Origin: an uncultured Porphyromonadaceae bacterium
GTDB taxonomy: Bacteria > Bacteroidota > Bacteroidia > Bacteroidales > Muribaculaceae
Direction: 5' to 3'
Assembly (NCBI GenBank): GCA_902495075.1
Contig: CABUVO010000012.1
Span: forward strand, 41,088-105,087
Length of the DNA: 64,000 nucleotides
How positions within the stretch are numbered: position 1 is the stretch's first letter; every line of letters begins with the position of its first letter. The notes below the pieces were generated by a model that was not told the DNA's origin, ran no database searches, and worked only from the letters and a program-made list of their open reading frames with translations. Shown here piece by piece: positions 36,094-44,593 of the stretch. Position numbers and translations under genes: made by a program.

Positions 36094-37125
36094 ATGGCAA
36101 CAGACAAGAATAATTTGATCGTATATTGCGAATATGAGGACGGCAAGATTGCAGATGTAAGCCTTGAACTCCTCACAAAAGGTCGCACACTTGCCGACAA
36201 GCTCGGAATCAAGCTCGAAGCCGTGGTGGCAGGTGACAAATTAAAAGATATCGAGAAGCAGATCTTCCCTTATGGCGTGGATCGCATATATAAGGTGCAG
36301 GATCATCGTCTCTATCCTTATACATCTCTTCCCCACAGTTCTATCCTTATTAACCTCTTCAAAGAGATTCAGCCCCGCATCGCATTCATGGGCGCAACGG
36401 CAATCGGTCGTGATCTCGGTCCTCGCGTGTCTTCAGCACTTCACAGCGGTCTTACCGCCGACTGTACCGCTCTTGAGATCGGTGATCATAAGGATGCCAA
36501 GACTGGAACGGAATACAAGGATCTTCTCCTTCAGATTCGTCCTGCATTCGGTGGTAACATTGTTGCGACTATCGTCAACCCTGAGTGCCGTCCGCAGATG
36601 GCAACAGTGCGCGAGGGCGTGATGAAGAAAGAGGTTCGTGATTCCAACTATGTAGGAGAGGTTGTCGATCTCGACGTAAACAAATACACATCTCCCGAAG
36701 ATTATGTGGTTGAGGTTATCGACCGTCATATAGAGAAATCCAAAGTCAATCTCAAGGGTGCCCCCGTAGTGGTTGCCGGTGGATATGGAGTAGGAAGCAA
36801 AGAGAATTTCGAGCTTCTTACAAAGCTTGCAGATGTGCTTGGCGGTGAAGTTGGTGCCAGCCGTGCTGCCGTTGACGCAGGATGGGTAGACCATGACCGT
36901 CAGATTGGTCAGACCGGTGTCACCGTGCGTCCGAAGCTTTATATCGCCTGCGGTATTTCCGGTCAGATCCAGCACATCGCCGGTATGCAGGACAGCTCGA
37001 TCATCATTTCCATCAACTCAGATCCCGATGCTCCGATCAACACAATCGCTGATTATGTGATCACCGGTAAGATGGAGGATGTCGTTCCCAAATTAATCAA
37101 GTATTACAAAAAGAATTCCAAGTAA
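36094..37125 (+). CDS. etfA: Electron transfer flavoprotein alpha subunit
   Basis: 343 residues. The N-terminal domain (VYCEYEDGKIADVSLELLTKG) and the C-terminal FAD domain with VVAGGYGVGS, GASRAAVDAGW, IGQTGVTVRPKLYIACGISG and QHIAGMQDSSIIISINSDPD are complete. The FAD-binding Arg-Ser/His segment is canonical. It binds FAD and hands electrons on to a membrane acceptor. It is 5 bp after etfB and 5 bp before the acyl-CoA dehydrogenase. Confidence 0.97.
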   Translation: MATDKNNLIVYCEYEDGKIADVSLELLTKGRTLADKLGIKLEAVVAGDKLKDIEKQIFPYGVDRIYKVQDHRLYPYTSLPHSSILINLFKEIQPRIAFMGATAIGRDLGPRVSSALHSGLTADCTALEIGDHKDAKTGTEYKDLLLQIRPAFGGNIVATIVNPECRPQMATVREGVMKKEVRDSNYVGEVVDLDVNKYTSPEDYVVEVIDRHIEKSKVNLKGAPVVVAGGYGVGSKENFELLTKLADVLGGEVGASRAAVDAGWVDHDRQIGQTGVTVRPKLYIACGISGQIQHIAGMQDSSIIISINSDPDAPINTIADYVITGKMEDVVPKLIKYYKKNSK

Positions 37126-37130
37126 ACAAG

Positions 37131-38834
37131 ATGGCTAATTTCTATACAGATAACGAAGCTCTGAAACTTCACCTGAATCATCCGATGATGAAGAAGATCG
37201 TGGAGCTCAAAGAGAGAAACTTCGCCGATGCCGATAAATTCGACTACGCTCCTCAGAACTTCGAGGACGCAATGGACAGCTATGACCGCGTGCTTGATAT
37301 CGTGGGTGAGATCTGCGGCGACATCATCGCTGAAAATGCAGAGGATGTAGACCACAACGGTCCCCGCGTTGAGAATAGCCGCGTGATCTATGCCGACGGC
37401 ACAAAGAAAAATCTCGATGCTTGCCGCAAGGCAGGTCTTATGGGCATGTCGATGCCCCGCCGTCTGGGTGGTCTCAACTTCCCGATCACTCCCTACATCA
37501 TGGCAGCCGACATGGTTAGCCGTGCAGATGCGGGATTCGAGAACCTCTGGGGTCTCCAGGACTGCGCCGAAACCATCTATGAGTTTGCCGACGAAGCTCA
37601 GAAAGAGAAGTATATTCCCCGCGTGTGTGCAGGCGAGACAATGTCGATGGACCTCACCGAGCCTGATGCAGGTTCCGACCTTCAGTCTGTCATGCTCAAA
37701 GCTTCTCAGAAAGAAGACGGATCTTGGGTGCTCAATGGCGTGAAGCGCTTCATCACAAATGGTGACAGCGATATTCACTTGGTGCTTGCGCGTAGCGAAG
37801 AAGGCACAAAAGATGGTCGCGGTTTGTCAATGTTCATCTACGACAAGAGAAACGGCGGCGTGAACGTTCGTCGCATCGAGAACAAGATGGGTATCAAGGG
37901 AAGCCCGACTTGTGAGCTTGTTTACAAGGACGCTCCCTGTGAGCTCGTAGGTAGCCGCAAGCTTGGTCTTATCAAATATGTGATGGCTCTTATGAACGGT
38001 GCCCGTCTCGGTATCGCCGCCCAGAGTGTTGGTATCAGCGAGCATGCTTACCGCGAGGCATTGCAGTATGCCAAGGAGCGCAAGCAGTTTGGCAAGGCAA
38101 TTATAGAGTTCCCCGCTGTTGCAGAGATCCTTTCTCTGATGAAAGCAAAACTCGATGCAAGCCGCACCCTCCTTTATGCTTGTTCTCGTTTTGTAGACAT
38201 GTATAAGATCTACGATGATATCGCCAAAGAGCGCAAACTCGAGGTCGAGGAGAAGAAAGAGGCTAAGTTCTATAGCCGTCTTGCAGATGCCTTCACACCC
38301 CTTGCAAAAGGTATGACATCTGAATTCTGCAATCAGAACGCTTACGACTGCATCCAGATCCATGGTGGATCCGGCTTCATGAAGGATTATGCTTGCGAGC
38401 AGATCTATCGTGACGCACGTATCACCTCCATCTACGAGGGTACTACTCAGCTTCAGGTTGTGGCAGCAATCCGCCACGTCACCACCGGCACATATCTTGA
38501 TTGGATCAAGAGTGAGGCAGAGAAGCAGGTTGTAGCAGAAGATGAGGATGTAAAGGCAACGCTCAACTTCATGACTCAGCAGTATGCTGATGCTGTAGAA
38601 GCAGTCAACGGTGTTGACGATCCCAAATTCCATGATTTCATGGCACGTCGTCTTGTGGAGATGGCAGGTTATATCGTGATGGGTTATCTTATGCTTGACG
38701 ACACCCAGCGCGATGCATCCTTCCGCAAGTCGCTCCACGTCTTTGTGAACTACGGCAAAGCCGAAGTAGCAAAGCATGCCGACTTCATCGGCAACTTCCG
38801 CCCCGAAGAAATCAAGGATTATTTGTATAATTAA
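37131..38834 (+). CDS. Acyl-CoA dehydrogenase family protein
   Basis: 567 residues, longer than the usual 380-400 because of an extra C-terminal helical domain (about 450-567), a form that occurs in Bacteroidota and is related to the VLCAD or long-chain type. FAD and substrate blocks: MDLTEPDAGSDLQSVMLKA, LNGVKRFITNGD, ERKQFGKAI and QIHGGSGFMKDY, with the catalytic base in YEGTTQLQ. It passes electrons to the EtfAB pair encoded just upstream. The substrate could be a short-chain acyl-CoA, in fermentation or in branched-chain acid metabolism. The rpsF promoter begins inside its last codons. Confidence 0.93.
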   Translation: MANFYTDNEALKLHLNHPMMKKIVELKERNFADADKFDYAPQNFEDAMDSYDRVLDIVGEICGDIIAENAEDVDHNGPRVENSRVIYADGTKKNLDACRKAGLMGMSMPRRLGGLNFPITPYIMAADMVSRADAGFENLWGLQDCAETIYEFADEAQKEKYIPRVCAGETMSMDLTEPDAGSDLQSVMLKASQKEDGSWVLNGVKRFITNGDSDIHLVLARSEEGTKDGRGLSMFIYDKRNGGVNVRRIENKMGIKGSPTCELVYKDAPCELVGSRKLGLIKYVMALMNGARLGIAAQSVGISEHAYREALQYAKERKQFGKAIIEFPAVAEILSLMKAKLDASRTLLYACSRFVDMYKIYDDIAKERKLEVEEKKEAKFYSRLADAFTPLAKGMTSEFCNQNAYDCIQIHGGSGFMKDYACEQIYRDARITSIYEGTTQLQVVAAIRHVTTGTYLDWIKSEAEKQVVAEDEDVKATLNFMTQQYADAVEAVNGVDDPKFHDFMARRLVEMAGYIVMGYLMLDDTQRDASFRKSLHVFVNYGKAEVAKHADFIGNFRPEEIKDYLYN

Positions 38835-38853
38835 AGAAAAAGTGTTAACTTTG
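38822..38853 (+). promoter_or_regulatory. Promoter of the rpsF-rpsR-rplI operon
   Basis: TTTG (38822-38825), 20 bp, TAACTTTG (38846-38853): a full match. The leader of about 75 nt has a GC-rich segment (GGCGGTTTTCG at 38855, then AACCGCC at 38888) that can pair as GGCGGTTT with AAACCGCC, a possible site of ribosomal-protein autoregulation. Confidence 0.75.
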
Positions 38854-38933
38854 CGGCGGTTTTCGTGCAAGGAGATGCCTTGCAGGGAAACCGCCGCAAA
38901 TATTTTATTACAAATCAATCATTTACAAAACGT

Positions 38934-39320
38934 ATGAATAACTACGAAACCGTTTTCATTTTAACTCCCGTTTTGTCTGACGATCAGATGAAGGAAGCGG
39001 TAGAAAAATTCAAAGACGTTCTCAAAGCCAACAACGCCGAGATCGTTAATGAAGAGCTGTGGGGCCTGCGCAAGCTTGCATATCCCATCCAGAAGAAATC
39101 CACCGGCTTCTATGTGCTGGTAGAGTTCAAGGGTGAGCCCACTATCGTAAAGAAACTCGAGACCGCTTTCCGTCGTGACGAGCGCGTGCTTCGCTTCCTT
39201 ACATTCCGTCTTGACAAATACGCTGTTGAGTACGCAGAGAAGCGTCGTAACCTGAGAGCAAACAAAGCAAGTGAGAAACCCGCCGAGGCTGAGGCCAAAG
39301 CAGAAGCAAAGGAGGCATAA
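38934..39320 (+). CDS. rpsF: 30S ribosomal protein S6
   Basis: 128 residues from the ATG at 38934 (MNNYETVFILTPVLSDDQM); an upstream in-frame start at 38865 lies within the leader and is rejected. WGLRKLAYPIQKKSTGFYVLVEF and RVLRFLTFRLDKYA are S6 hallmarks. The tail is an Ala/Glu/Lys-rich extension. S6 binds S18 in the 30S platform; rpsR follows after 2 bp. Confidence 0.97.
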   Translation: MNNYETVFILTPVLSDDQMKEAVEKFKDVLKANNAEIVNEELWGLRKLAYPIQKKSTGFYVLVEFKGEPTIVKKLETAFRRDERVLRFLTFRLDKYAVEYAEKRRNLRANKASEKPAEAEAKAEAKEA

Positions 39321-39322
39321 TC

Positions 39323-39589
39323 ATGGCAGCAAACAACGAAATCCGTTATCTCACCCCCCTTACGGTAGATACAAAAAAGAAAAAATACTGCCGTTTCAAA
39401 CGCAGCGGTATCAAATATATCGATTACAAAGATCCAGAGTTCTTGAAGAAATTCCTCAACGAGCAGGGTAAGATTCTTCCCCGTCGCATCACAGGAACAT
39501 CTCTCAAGTTCCAGAGAAGAGTTGCACAGGCTGTTAAGCGTGCCCGTCACCTCGCTCTTCTTCCCTATGTGACCGACTTGATGAAATAA
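39323..39589 (+). CDS. rpsR: 30S ribosomal protein S18
   Basis: 88 residues, normal length. KYCRFKRSGIKYIDYKDPEFL and GKILPRRITGTSLKFQRR are diagnostic of S18. It lies between rpsF and rplI in the conserved order. Confidence 0.97.
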   Translation: MAANNEIRYLTPLTVDTKKKKYCRFKRSGIKYIDYKDPEFLKKFLNEQGKILPRRITGTSLKFQRRVAQAVKRARHLALLPYVTDLMK

Positions 39590-39620
39590 TCATTTTTCTA
39601 ACCTGATAAAAGCAACAACA

Positions 39621-40076
39621 ATGAAAGTAATACTCAAAGAGAATGTAGCCAGTTTAGGTTATAAGGATGATGTGGTTGAGGTTAAAGACGGTTATGGCCG
39701 CAATTACCTCATTCCCCAGGGTCTTGCTATCGTGGCTTCAAATGCAGCTCTCAAGCAGCTTGCCGAGAACCAGAGACAGCGTGCCCACAAAATCGCCAAA
39801 ATACTTGAAGATGCCAAGGCTGCAGCAGCCGCTCTCGAGGGCGTAAAACTTACTATCACCGCAAAGGCAAGTACTTCCGGCAGCATCTATGGTTCTGTAG
39901 GTGCCGCTCAGATTTCCGAGGCTCTTGCAAAGCTCGGTCATGAGATCGACCGTAAGATCATCAACCTTAAGGATGCCATCAAGGCTGTTGGCGTTTACAC
40001 AGCAACTGTGAAATTCCACAAAGAGGTTGAGCAGCCTATCGAGGTTGAGGTTGTAGCCGAAGAAGAGGATAAATAA
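39621..40076 (+). CDS. rplI: 50S ribosomal protein L9
   Basis: 151 residues. The N-terminal domain (MKVILKENVASLGYKDDVVEVKDGYGRNYLIPQGLA) and the connecting helix lead to the C-terminal domain (GSIYGSVGAAQISEAL). The operon ends at the terminator 25 bp downstream. Confidence 0.97.
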   Translation: MKVILKENVASLGYKDDVVEVKDGYGRNYLIPQGLAIVASNAALKQLAENQRQRAHKIAKILEDAKAAAAALEGVKLTITAKASTSGSIYGSVGAAQISEALAKLGHEIDRKIINLKDAIKAVGVYTATVKFHKEVEQPIEVEVVAEEEDK

Positions 40077-40100
40077 TCCTTAAACATACAAAACAGGGAA

Positions 40101-40132
40101 ATCCCGATGGTATTTGCCATCGGGATTTTTTG
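40101..40132 (+). terminator. Intrinsic terminator of the rplI operon
   Basis: ATCCCGATGG (40101-40110) pairs perfectly with CCATCGGGAT (40117-40126), loop TATTTG, followed by a T-run. The last Ts also form the -33 TTTG of the dnaN promoter. Confidence 0.9.
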
Positions 40133-40159
40133 TTTATAAGCGTAAATTGATTATCTTTG
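40129..40159 (+). promoter_or_regulatory. Promoter of dnaN, overlapping the rplI terminator
   Basis: TTTG (40129-40132), 19 bp, TATCTTTG (40152-40159): full match. The transcript starts near 40165 and has a leader of about 110 nt. Confidence 0.75.
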
Positions 40160-40179
40160 CAAGTTGAAGAATTCCGCTT

Positions 40180-40240
40180 GGGGCGAATATGGGGGATATG
40201 GGGCGGAATAGGGATGTATGGGACGAGATGGGGATGGGAT
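40180..40240 (+). repeat. G-rich decamer array, locus C (dnaN leader)
   Basis: G-runs start at 40180, 40191, 40200, 40211, 40220 and 40230, a 10-nt period (GGGCGAATAT, GGGGGATATG, GGGCGGAATA, GGGATGTATG, GGACGAGATG). Here it lies in the transcribed leader on the sense strand. Confidence 0.85.
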
Positions 40241-40273
40241 AAGACTGTATATAATTAAAAAACAAGATAAGAT

Positions 40274-41395
40274 ATGAAATTCAATGTAGAGGGAAAGACT
40301 TTCCAGCAGCAGCTTTCGGCTGTGAGCAAAGTGATCAATGCTAAAAACGCATTGTCGATTCTTGATAACTTTCTGCTCAAGGTGGAAGGAGACCGTCTGA
40401 GCATCACAGGTAGCGATCAAGAGAATGTGATGACAGCCTATATGACCATCACCGAGAGTGAGGGTGACGGTGCTATTGCTGTTTCAGCAAAACGTCTTCT
40501 TGAAATCACGAAAGAGATTTCAAGTCAGCCTCTGACATTTTATATCAATGACGATACGAAGGAAATTGATATCCGTTTTCTGAACGGGCATTTCAATTTC
40601 ATGGGTGTTGATGCATCGGAATATCCCTCTCGCAGAAATCAGGAGGCTGAACAGAAAACAATGATGCTGCCTGCTTCGATGGTGCAGAAGGGAATCGACA
40701 ATACTCTTTTTGCTGTCAGTGCGGATACGGTTCGTCCGATCATGACCGGTATCTACTGGGATATCCATGAGAACGACGTTACGTTTGTCAGCTCGGACAC
40801 GCACAAGCTTGTTCGCTACATCAACTCCGAGGCAGCTCCCGGATTCACCGGTTCGTTTATCCTCCCTTCAAAGCCGGCTAATATTTTGAAATCGATTATC
40901 GGCAAGGATGATGCTGATATCAAGGTAGTGTTTGATTCCAAGGGTGCTACATTCGAGCTTGGGGATTATCTTCTGTCTTGTCTTTTTATCAACGGAAATT
41001 ATCCCAACTACAACCGTGTGATTCCTCAGGAGAACCCGTTTGAGATGACAATCGACAGGGTGTCGCTTCTCACAGCATTGCGTCGCGTGTCGATATTTGC
41101 TGCCAAGAGTTCGAATCTGGTTGTTCTCGATATTCAGCCCAATGAAGTTATTCTGCATGCTCAGGATCTTGATTACGGCACATCAGCTGAAGAACGAGTA
41201 AGCTGCAGTTACGAGGGTAACTCGATGACCATCGGTTTCAATGGTCAGTTCATGATTGAGATTCTCAACAATCTGCATGATGACTCTGTGGTGATCAAGC
41301 TTTCCGATCCCGGACGTCCCGGAATTTACACTCCGCTTCAGCAGCAGGAGGGCGAGGATGTTGTGATCATCCAGATGCCGATGCAAGTTCTCTGA
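40274..41395 (+). CDS. dnaN: DNA polymerase III beta subunit (sliding clamp)
   Basis: 373 residues, usual length. Three clamp domains are present; GNYPNYNRVIP is the conserved segment of domain 3 entry and FNGQFMIEIL and the C-terminal VVIIQMPMQVL are typical. It holds the polymerase on DNA. It is not beside dnaA here. It heads a + strand run separated by heptamer arrays. Confidence 0.97.
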   Translation: MKFNVEGKTFQQQLSAVSKVINAKNALSILDNFLLKVEGDRLSITGSDQENVMTAYMTITESEGDGAIAVSAKRLLEITKEISSQPLTFYINDDTKEIDIRFLNGHFNFMGVDASEYPSRRNQEAEQKTMMLPASMVQKGIDNTLFAVSADTVRPIMTGIYWDIHENDVTFVSSDTHKLVRYINSEAAPGFTGSFILPSKPANILKSIIGKDDADIKVVFDSKGATFELGDYLLSCLFINGNYPNYNRVIPQENPFEMTIDRVSLLTALRRVSIFAAKSSNLVVLDIQPNEVILHAQDLDYGTSAEERVSCSYEGNSMTIGFNGQFMIEILNNLHDDSVVIKLSDPGRPGIYTPLQQQEGEDVVIIQMPMQVL

Positions 41396-41402
41396 TGGAA
41401 AA

Positions 41403-41465
41403 GGGGAAAGGTTATAGGTATTAGGTTTTAGGTATTAGGGAACAGGTAAAAGGGAAGAGGGGAGA
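41403..41465 (+). repeat. G-rich heptamer array, locus 1 (dnaN-exonuclease gap)
   Basis: GG occurs at 41403, 41410, 41417, 41424, 41431, 41438, 41445, 41452 and 41459: nine units in exact 7-nt phase (such as GGTTATA, GGTATTA, GGTTTTA, GGTAAAA, GGGAAGA). The array fills the gap after the dnaN stop and ends about 20 bp before the next start. Confidence 0.9.
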
Positions 41466-41482
41466 AGTAAAAAGTAATTGTA

Positions 41483-42253
41483 GTGAAACTGAATCTGAAA
41501 AAGCCGTTGATTTTCTTTGATCTGGAAACCACCGGCACAAACATAACGCACGACCGCATTGTGGAACTAAGCTTTATAAAAGTTTATCCCGATGGTCATA
41601 CCGAATCAAAGACACGTAGACTCAATCCTGAAATGCCGATTCCTCCGGGTGCGACAGCTGTGCATCATATCACGGACGAAATGGTGAAGAATGAGCCGAC
41701 ATTCCGTCAGGTATCAAAGGCTTTGCTTGAGATTTTTGACGGTTGTGATATTGCCGGTTACAACAGTAATAAGTTTGATGTGCCCTTGCTTATTGAGGAA
41801 TTTGGACGTGCCGGTCTTAATTTCGAAGTTGCCGGACGGCAGTTTATCGATGTCCAGAATATATTCCATAAGATGGAGCAGCGTACGCTTGTTGCCGCTT
41901 ATAAATTCTATTGCGGGCGCAATCTTGAGGATGCTCACTCCGCGTTAGCTGATACACAAGCCACGTATGAGGTTTTGCTTGGGCAGCTTGAACGCTATCC
42001 GGATCTTGAAAACGATGTGGAGAAGCTTGCGGAGTTTTCCAAATCGGGGAGATGTGTCGATCTATCGGCGAGGATTATTCTTGATGATAATGATGTGCCG
42101 GTGTTTAATTTCGGGAAGCATAAAGGACAGCCTGTGAAGGAGGTTTTCCGTAAGGAGCCATCATTTTATACGTGGATGATGCAGGGAGATTTTGCCAAGA
42201 ACACCAAAGATGTGATTTCTGTGCTTTTTGCAGAAAGTAAGGGGAGGCGGTAG
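41483..42253 (+). CDS. DnaQ-like 3'-5' exonuclease (DEDDh)
   Basis: 256 residues from a GTG start at 41483. Exo I motif FFDLETTGT, Exo II region YNSNKFDVPLL, and Exo III HSALADTQATYEV with the DEDDh His-Asp. A C-terminal extension (VFNFGKHKGQPVKEVFRKEPSFYTWMM) resembles the small domain found in Bacteroidota relatives. It may be the polymerase III epsilon proofreading subunit or a repair exonuclease; location next to dnaN favours a replication-linked role. Its TAG stop codon is the first unit of a heptamer array. Confidence 0.88.
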   Translation: MKLNLKKPLIFFDLETTGTNITHDRIVELSFIKVYPDGHTESKTRRLNPEMPIPPGATAVHHITDEMVKNEPTFRQVSKALLEIFDGCDIAGYNSNKFDVPLLIEEFGRAGLNFEVAGRQFIDVQNIFHKMEQRTLVAAYKFYCGRNLEDAHSALADTQATYEVLLGQLERYPDLENDVEKLAEFSKSGRCVDLSARIILDDNDVPVFNFGKHKGQPVKEVFRKEPSFYTWMMQGDFAKNTKDVISVLFAESKGRR

Positions 42254-42390
42254 GAATTAGGAGTTAGGAATTAGGAGTTAGGAATTAGGGATGATATGTG
42301 AGAGACGAGATTTTATGATTTTGAGAATATGGAATTAATTCCTAATTCCTCATTCCTCATTTCTAATTAAAAATTAAAAATTAAACATTG
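42251..42390 (+). repeat. Heptamer array, locus 2, with two opposite arms
   Basis: The 5' arm has GG at 42253, 42260, 42267, 42274, 42281 and 42288 (exact 7-nt phase, units GAATTAG and GAGTTAG). After a spacer the 3' arm has CC at 42341, 42348 and 42355, and ATT continues in phase at 42345, 42352, 42359, 42366, 42373, 42380 and 42387, running into the TTG start codon of coaBC. The arms are complementary and could fold into a hairpin. Confidence 0.9.
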
Positions 42391-43605
42391 ACGGAAGTGG
42401 ATTCTGTATTGAAAGGTAAGCATATAGTGCTCGGAATTACCGGAGGGATTGCGGCATATAAGTCTGTGACATTGCTGCGACTTTTGGTAAAGGCGGGTGC
42501 GGAAGTTCAGGTCGTGATTACTCCGGCTGGTAAGGAGTTCATCACTCCGGTGACACTTTCGGCATTGAGCGGCAAACCGGTGGTGAGTGAGTTTTTCACA
42601 GCCAACACCGGTGAGTGGCACAGTCATGTCGACTTAGGCATTTGGGCTGATCTCATGGTCATCGCTCCGGCGACAGCATCCACAATCGGCAAAATGGCAA
42701 ACGGTATTGCCGACAATATGCTTGTCACTACATATCTTTCTGCAAAGGAACATGTGATGATCGCTCCTGCGATGGATCTCGACATGATGGCGCATCCTTC
42801 TACTGTCAGAAATCTCGCCACCCTCGAATCATATGGGGTGGAGATTATAGAACCGGCAGCCGGAGAGTTGGCAAGTCATCTCGTTGGCAAAGGGAGAATG
42901 GAGGAGCCTGAAAATATATTCTCACGGATCGAAAAGTATTTCCTTTCGCAGTGCGATCTTAAAGGCAAGAAGGTGGCAATCACTGCCGGTCCGACTTATG
43001 AGAAACTTGACCCAGTGCGTTTCATAGGGAATTATTCCAGTGGTAAGATGGGTTTTGCGCTTGCTGAGGAATGCGCGTCGAGGGGTGCAGATGTTACACT
43101 TGTTTGCGGTCCTGTCTCGCTCGTTACCACTAATCCGAATATTGTAAGGGTTGACGTGGAGAGTGCCGAAGAGATGCTGGCAGCGGCACGTCAGCCTTTT
43201 GCTGAAGCTGATTTCGGAATTTTTGCGGCAGCAGTTGCTGACTATCGTCCGGAAGTGAGAGCTGAGAGTAAGCTTAAGCGTGAAGGTGCGGAAGATATGA
43301 CTCTTCGTCTGGTTAGAAATCCGGATATTGCCGCCACTCTCGCTGCTACAAAAAGGGATGGTCAGGTGTTTGCCGGATTTGCCCTCGAAACGGATCATGA
43401 GCATGAGAATGCCCTGAAGAAACTACATAAGAAGAATTTCGATATGGTTGTGCTCAACTCGCTTCAGGATAAAGGGGCAGGATTCGGCACGGATACAAAT
43501 AAGATTACCATCCTCAGTAAAGACGGGACAGAGAAAACATTTCCTCTGAAGAGCAAGAGAGCTGTTGCGGCTGACATCCTTGATTTAATGTGCAGTTTTA
43601 AGTAG
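42388..43605 (+). CDS. coaBC: Bifunctional phosphopantothenoylcysteine decarboxylase / phosphopantothenate--cysteine ligase
   Basis: 405 residues from a TTG start at 42388; no ATG precedes the conserved GKHIVLGITGGIAAYKS, and GTG at 42397 is the other option. The CoaC flavoprotein half shows SHVDLGIWADLMVIAPATAST and APAMDLDMM. The CoaB half shows ITAGPTYEKLDPVRFIGNYSSGKMG and the C-terminal VLNSLQDKGAGFGTDTNKI. It makes 4'-phosphopantetheine for coenzyme A; coaE lies further along the same run. Confidence 0.95.
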   Translation: MTEVDSVLKGKHIVLGITGGIAAYKSVTLLRLLVKAGAEVQVVITPAGKEFITPVTLSALSGKPVVSEFFTANTGEWHSHVDLGIWADLMVIAPATASTIGKMANGIADNMLVTTYLSAKEHVMIAPAMDLDMMAHPSTVRNLATLESYGVEIIEPAAGELASHLVGKGRMEEPENIFSRIEKYFLSQCDLKGKKVAITAGPTYEKLDPVRFIGNYSSGKMGFALAEECASRGADVTLVCGPVSLVTTNPNIVRVDVESAEEMLAAARQPFAEADFGIFAAAVADYRPEVRAESKLKREGAEDMTLRLVRNPDIAATLAATKRDGQVFAGFALETDHEHENALKKLHKKNFDMVVLNSLQDKGAGFGTDTNKITILSKDGTEKTFPLKSKRAVAADILDLMCSFK

Positions 43606-43650
43606 GTTAAAGGTTAAAGGTAATAGGTAAAAGAAAAAAGGAAAATGAGG
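43605..43650 (+). repeat. G-rich heptamer array, locus 3 (coaBC-porD gap)
   Basis: GG at 43605, 43612, 43619, 43626 and 43640, with in-phase degenerate units (GA) at 43633 and 43647. It starts on the TAG stop codon of coaBC and reaches the porD start. Confidence 0.85.
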
Positions 43651-43652
43651 AT

Positions 43653-44561
43653 ATGAGGAGAATATTGGGTTTAATTTTTTTATTTATAGGATTGGTTTCT
43701 GGGGCTCAGGCACAGGAACTCAATTGCGTTGTCGAGGTCAATTCCCAGCAGGTTGAAGGCACAAACAAGAATGTGTTCAATGCTTTGCAGGAGGCTATCT
43801 CTACATATATGAATGAAACAAAATTCAGTAATGCTATCTTCAGTCCGAATGAGAAAATAGAATGTCGCCTTTTCCTCACAGTAAAGGAATATACCGACGA
43901 CCGCATAAAAGGTGAACTGCAGTTGCAGCTTTCTCGTCCTGTGTACAACAGTACTTATACAACCACTCTTTTCAACTTCCGCGATACGAAAGTTGAGTTT
44001 GGTTACCGAGAGGGGGATCCGTTGATATTCAATGAAAACACGGTGGAGAATAATCTTACGGCAATTCTCGATTATTATGCTTATCTTTTTCTCGCTATAG
44101 ATTTCGACAGCTTTTCTCCCAAGGGCGGTCAACCGTTTTATGACAGGGCACAGAGTGTAGTTCAGCAAGCGCAGTCGATAGGTGAGGTAGGATGGCGCAC
44201 ATTTGAGGATACAAAGAACCGAGCGGCGGTGTTGAGTAGTTATACTGATACCAATACAGCCGGAATCCGGAATCTCCTTTATAACTATCACCGAAAAGGA
44301 TTGGATGAAATGGTGACGAGCCCTGACAAGGGTAGAGCAGTCATCACGGAGTCATTAAAAGAACTGAAAACAATAGCCGATAATTCTCCAATGTCTGTGG
44401 CGTTGTCTCTTTTCAGAGATTCAAAGCTTGACGAGTTGGTGAATATATATTCCAAGGCTCCTTCTGCAGAAAGGGAAACTGCTTATGATATTCTCCAACC
44501 GATATATCCTACAGAATCGGAGAGGTTGGATAAAATCAAGAAAGGAAGCGAAGGGAATTAG
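43653..44561 (+). CDS. porD: DUF4835 family protein, T9SS component PorD
   Basis: 302 residues with a signal peptide at about 1-20 (LIFLFIGLVSGAQAQ). ELNCVVEVNSQQVEGTNKNVFNALQEAI and FNFRDTKVEFGYREGDPLIF, ENTVENNLTAILDYYAYLFLAIDFDSFSPKGG are the conserved DUF4835 blocks. The family is named PorD and is required for or linked to the type IX secretion system. The order coaBC, DUF4835, recN is a conserved Bacteroidota arrangement as I recall it. The T9SS would export the tailed proteins in this window. The stop codon TAG lies inside the next heptamer array. Confidence 0.85.
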   Translation: MRRILGLIFLFIGLVSGAQAQELNCVVEVNSQQVEGTNKNVFNALQEAISTYMNETKFSNAIFSPNEKIECRLFLTVKEYTDDRIKGELQLQLSRPVYNSTYTTTLFNFRDTKVEFGYREGDPLIFNENTVENNLTAILDYYAYLFLAIDFDSFSPKGGQPFYDRAQSVVQQAQSIGEVGWRTFEDTKNRAAVLSSYTDTNTAGIRNLLYNYHRKGLDEMVTSPDKGRAVITESLKELKTIADNSPMSVALSLFRDSKLDELVNIYSKAPSAERETAYDILQPIYPTESERLDKIKKGSEGN

Positions 44562-44587
44562 GAATTAGGAGTTAGGAATTAGGAATT
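44554..44587 (+). repeat. G-rich heptamer array, locus 4 (porD-recN gap)
   Basis: GG at 44554, 44561, 44568, 44575 and 44582, five in-phase units (GGAATTA, GGAGTTA). The last two codons and TAG stop of porD are made by the array, and recN starts 7 bp after its end. Confidence 0.88.
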
Positions 44588-44593
44588 AAAGAG

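Noticed and set aside
37104..37778. Open frame of 224 codons on the minus strand
   Set aside because: Antisense to the start of the acyl-CoA dehydrogenase; no motif or promoter.
37827..38918. Open frame of 363 codons on the minus strand
   Set aside because: It lies almost entirely antisense to the well-supported acyl-CoA dehydrogenase, has no recognisable domains and reflects the codon bias of the real gene.
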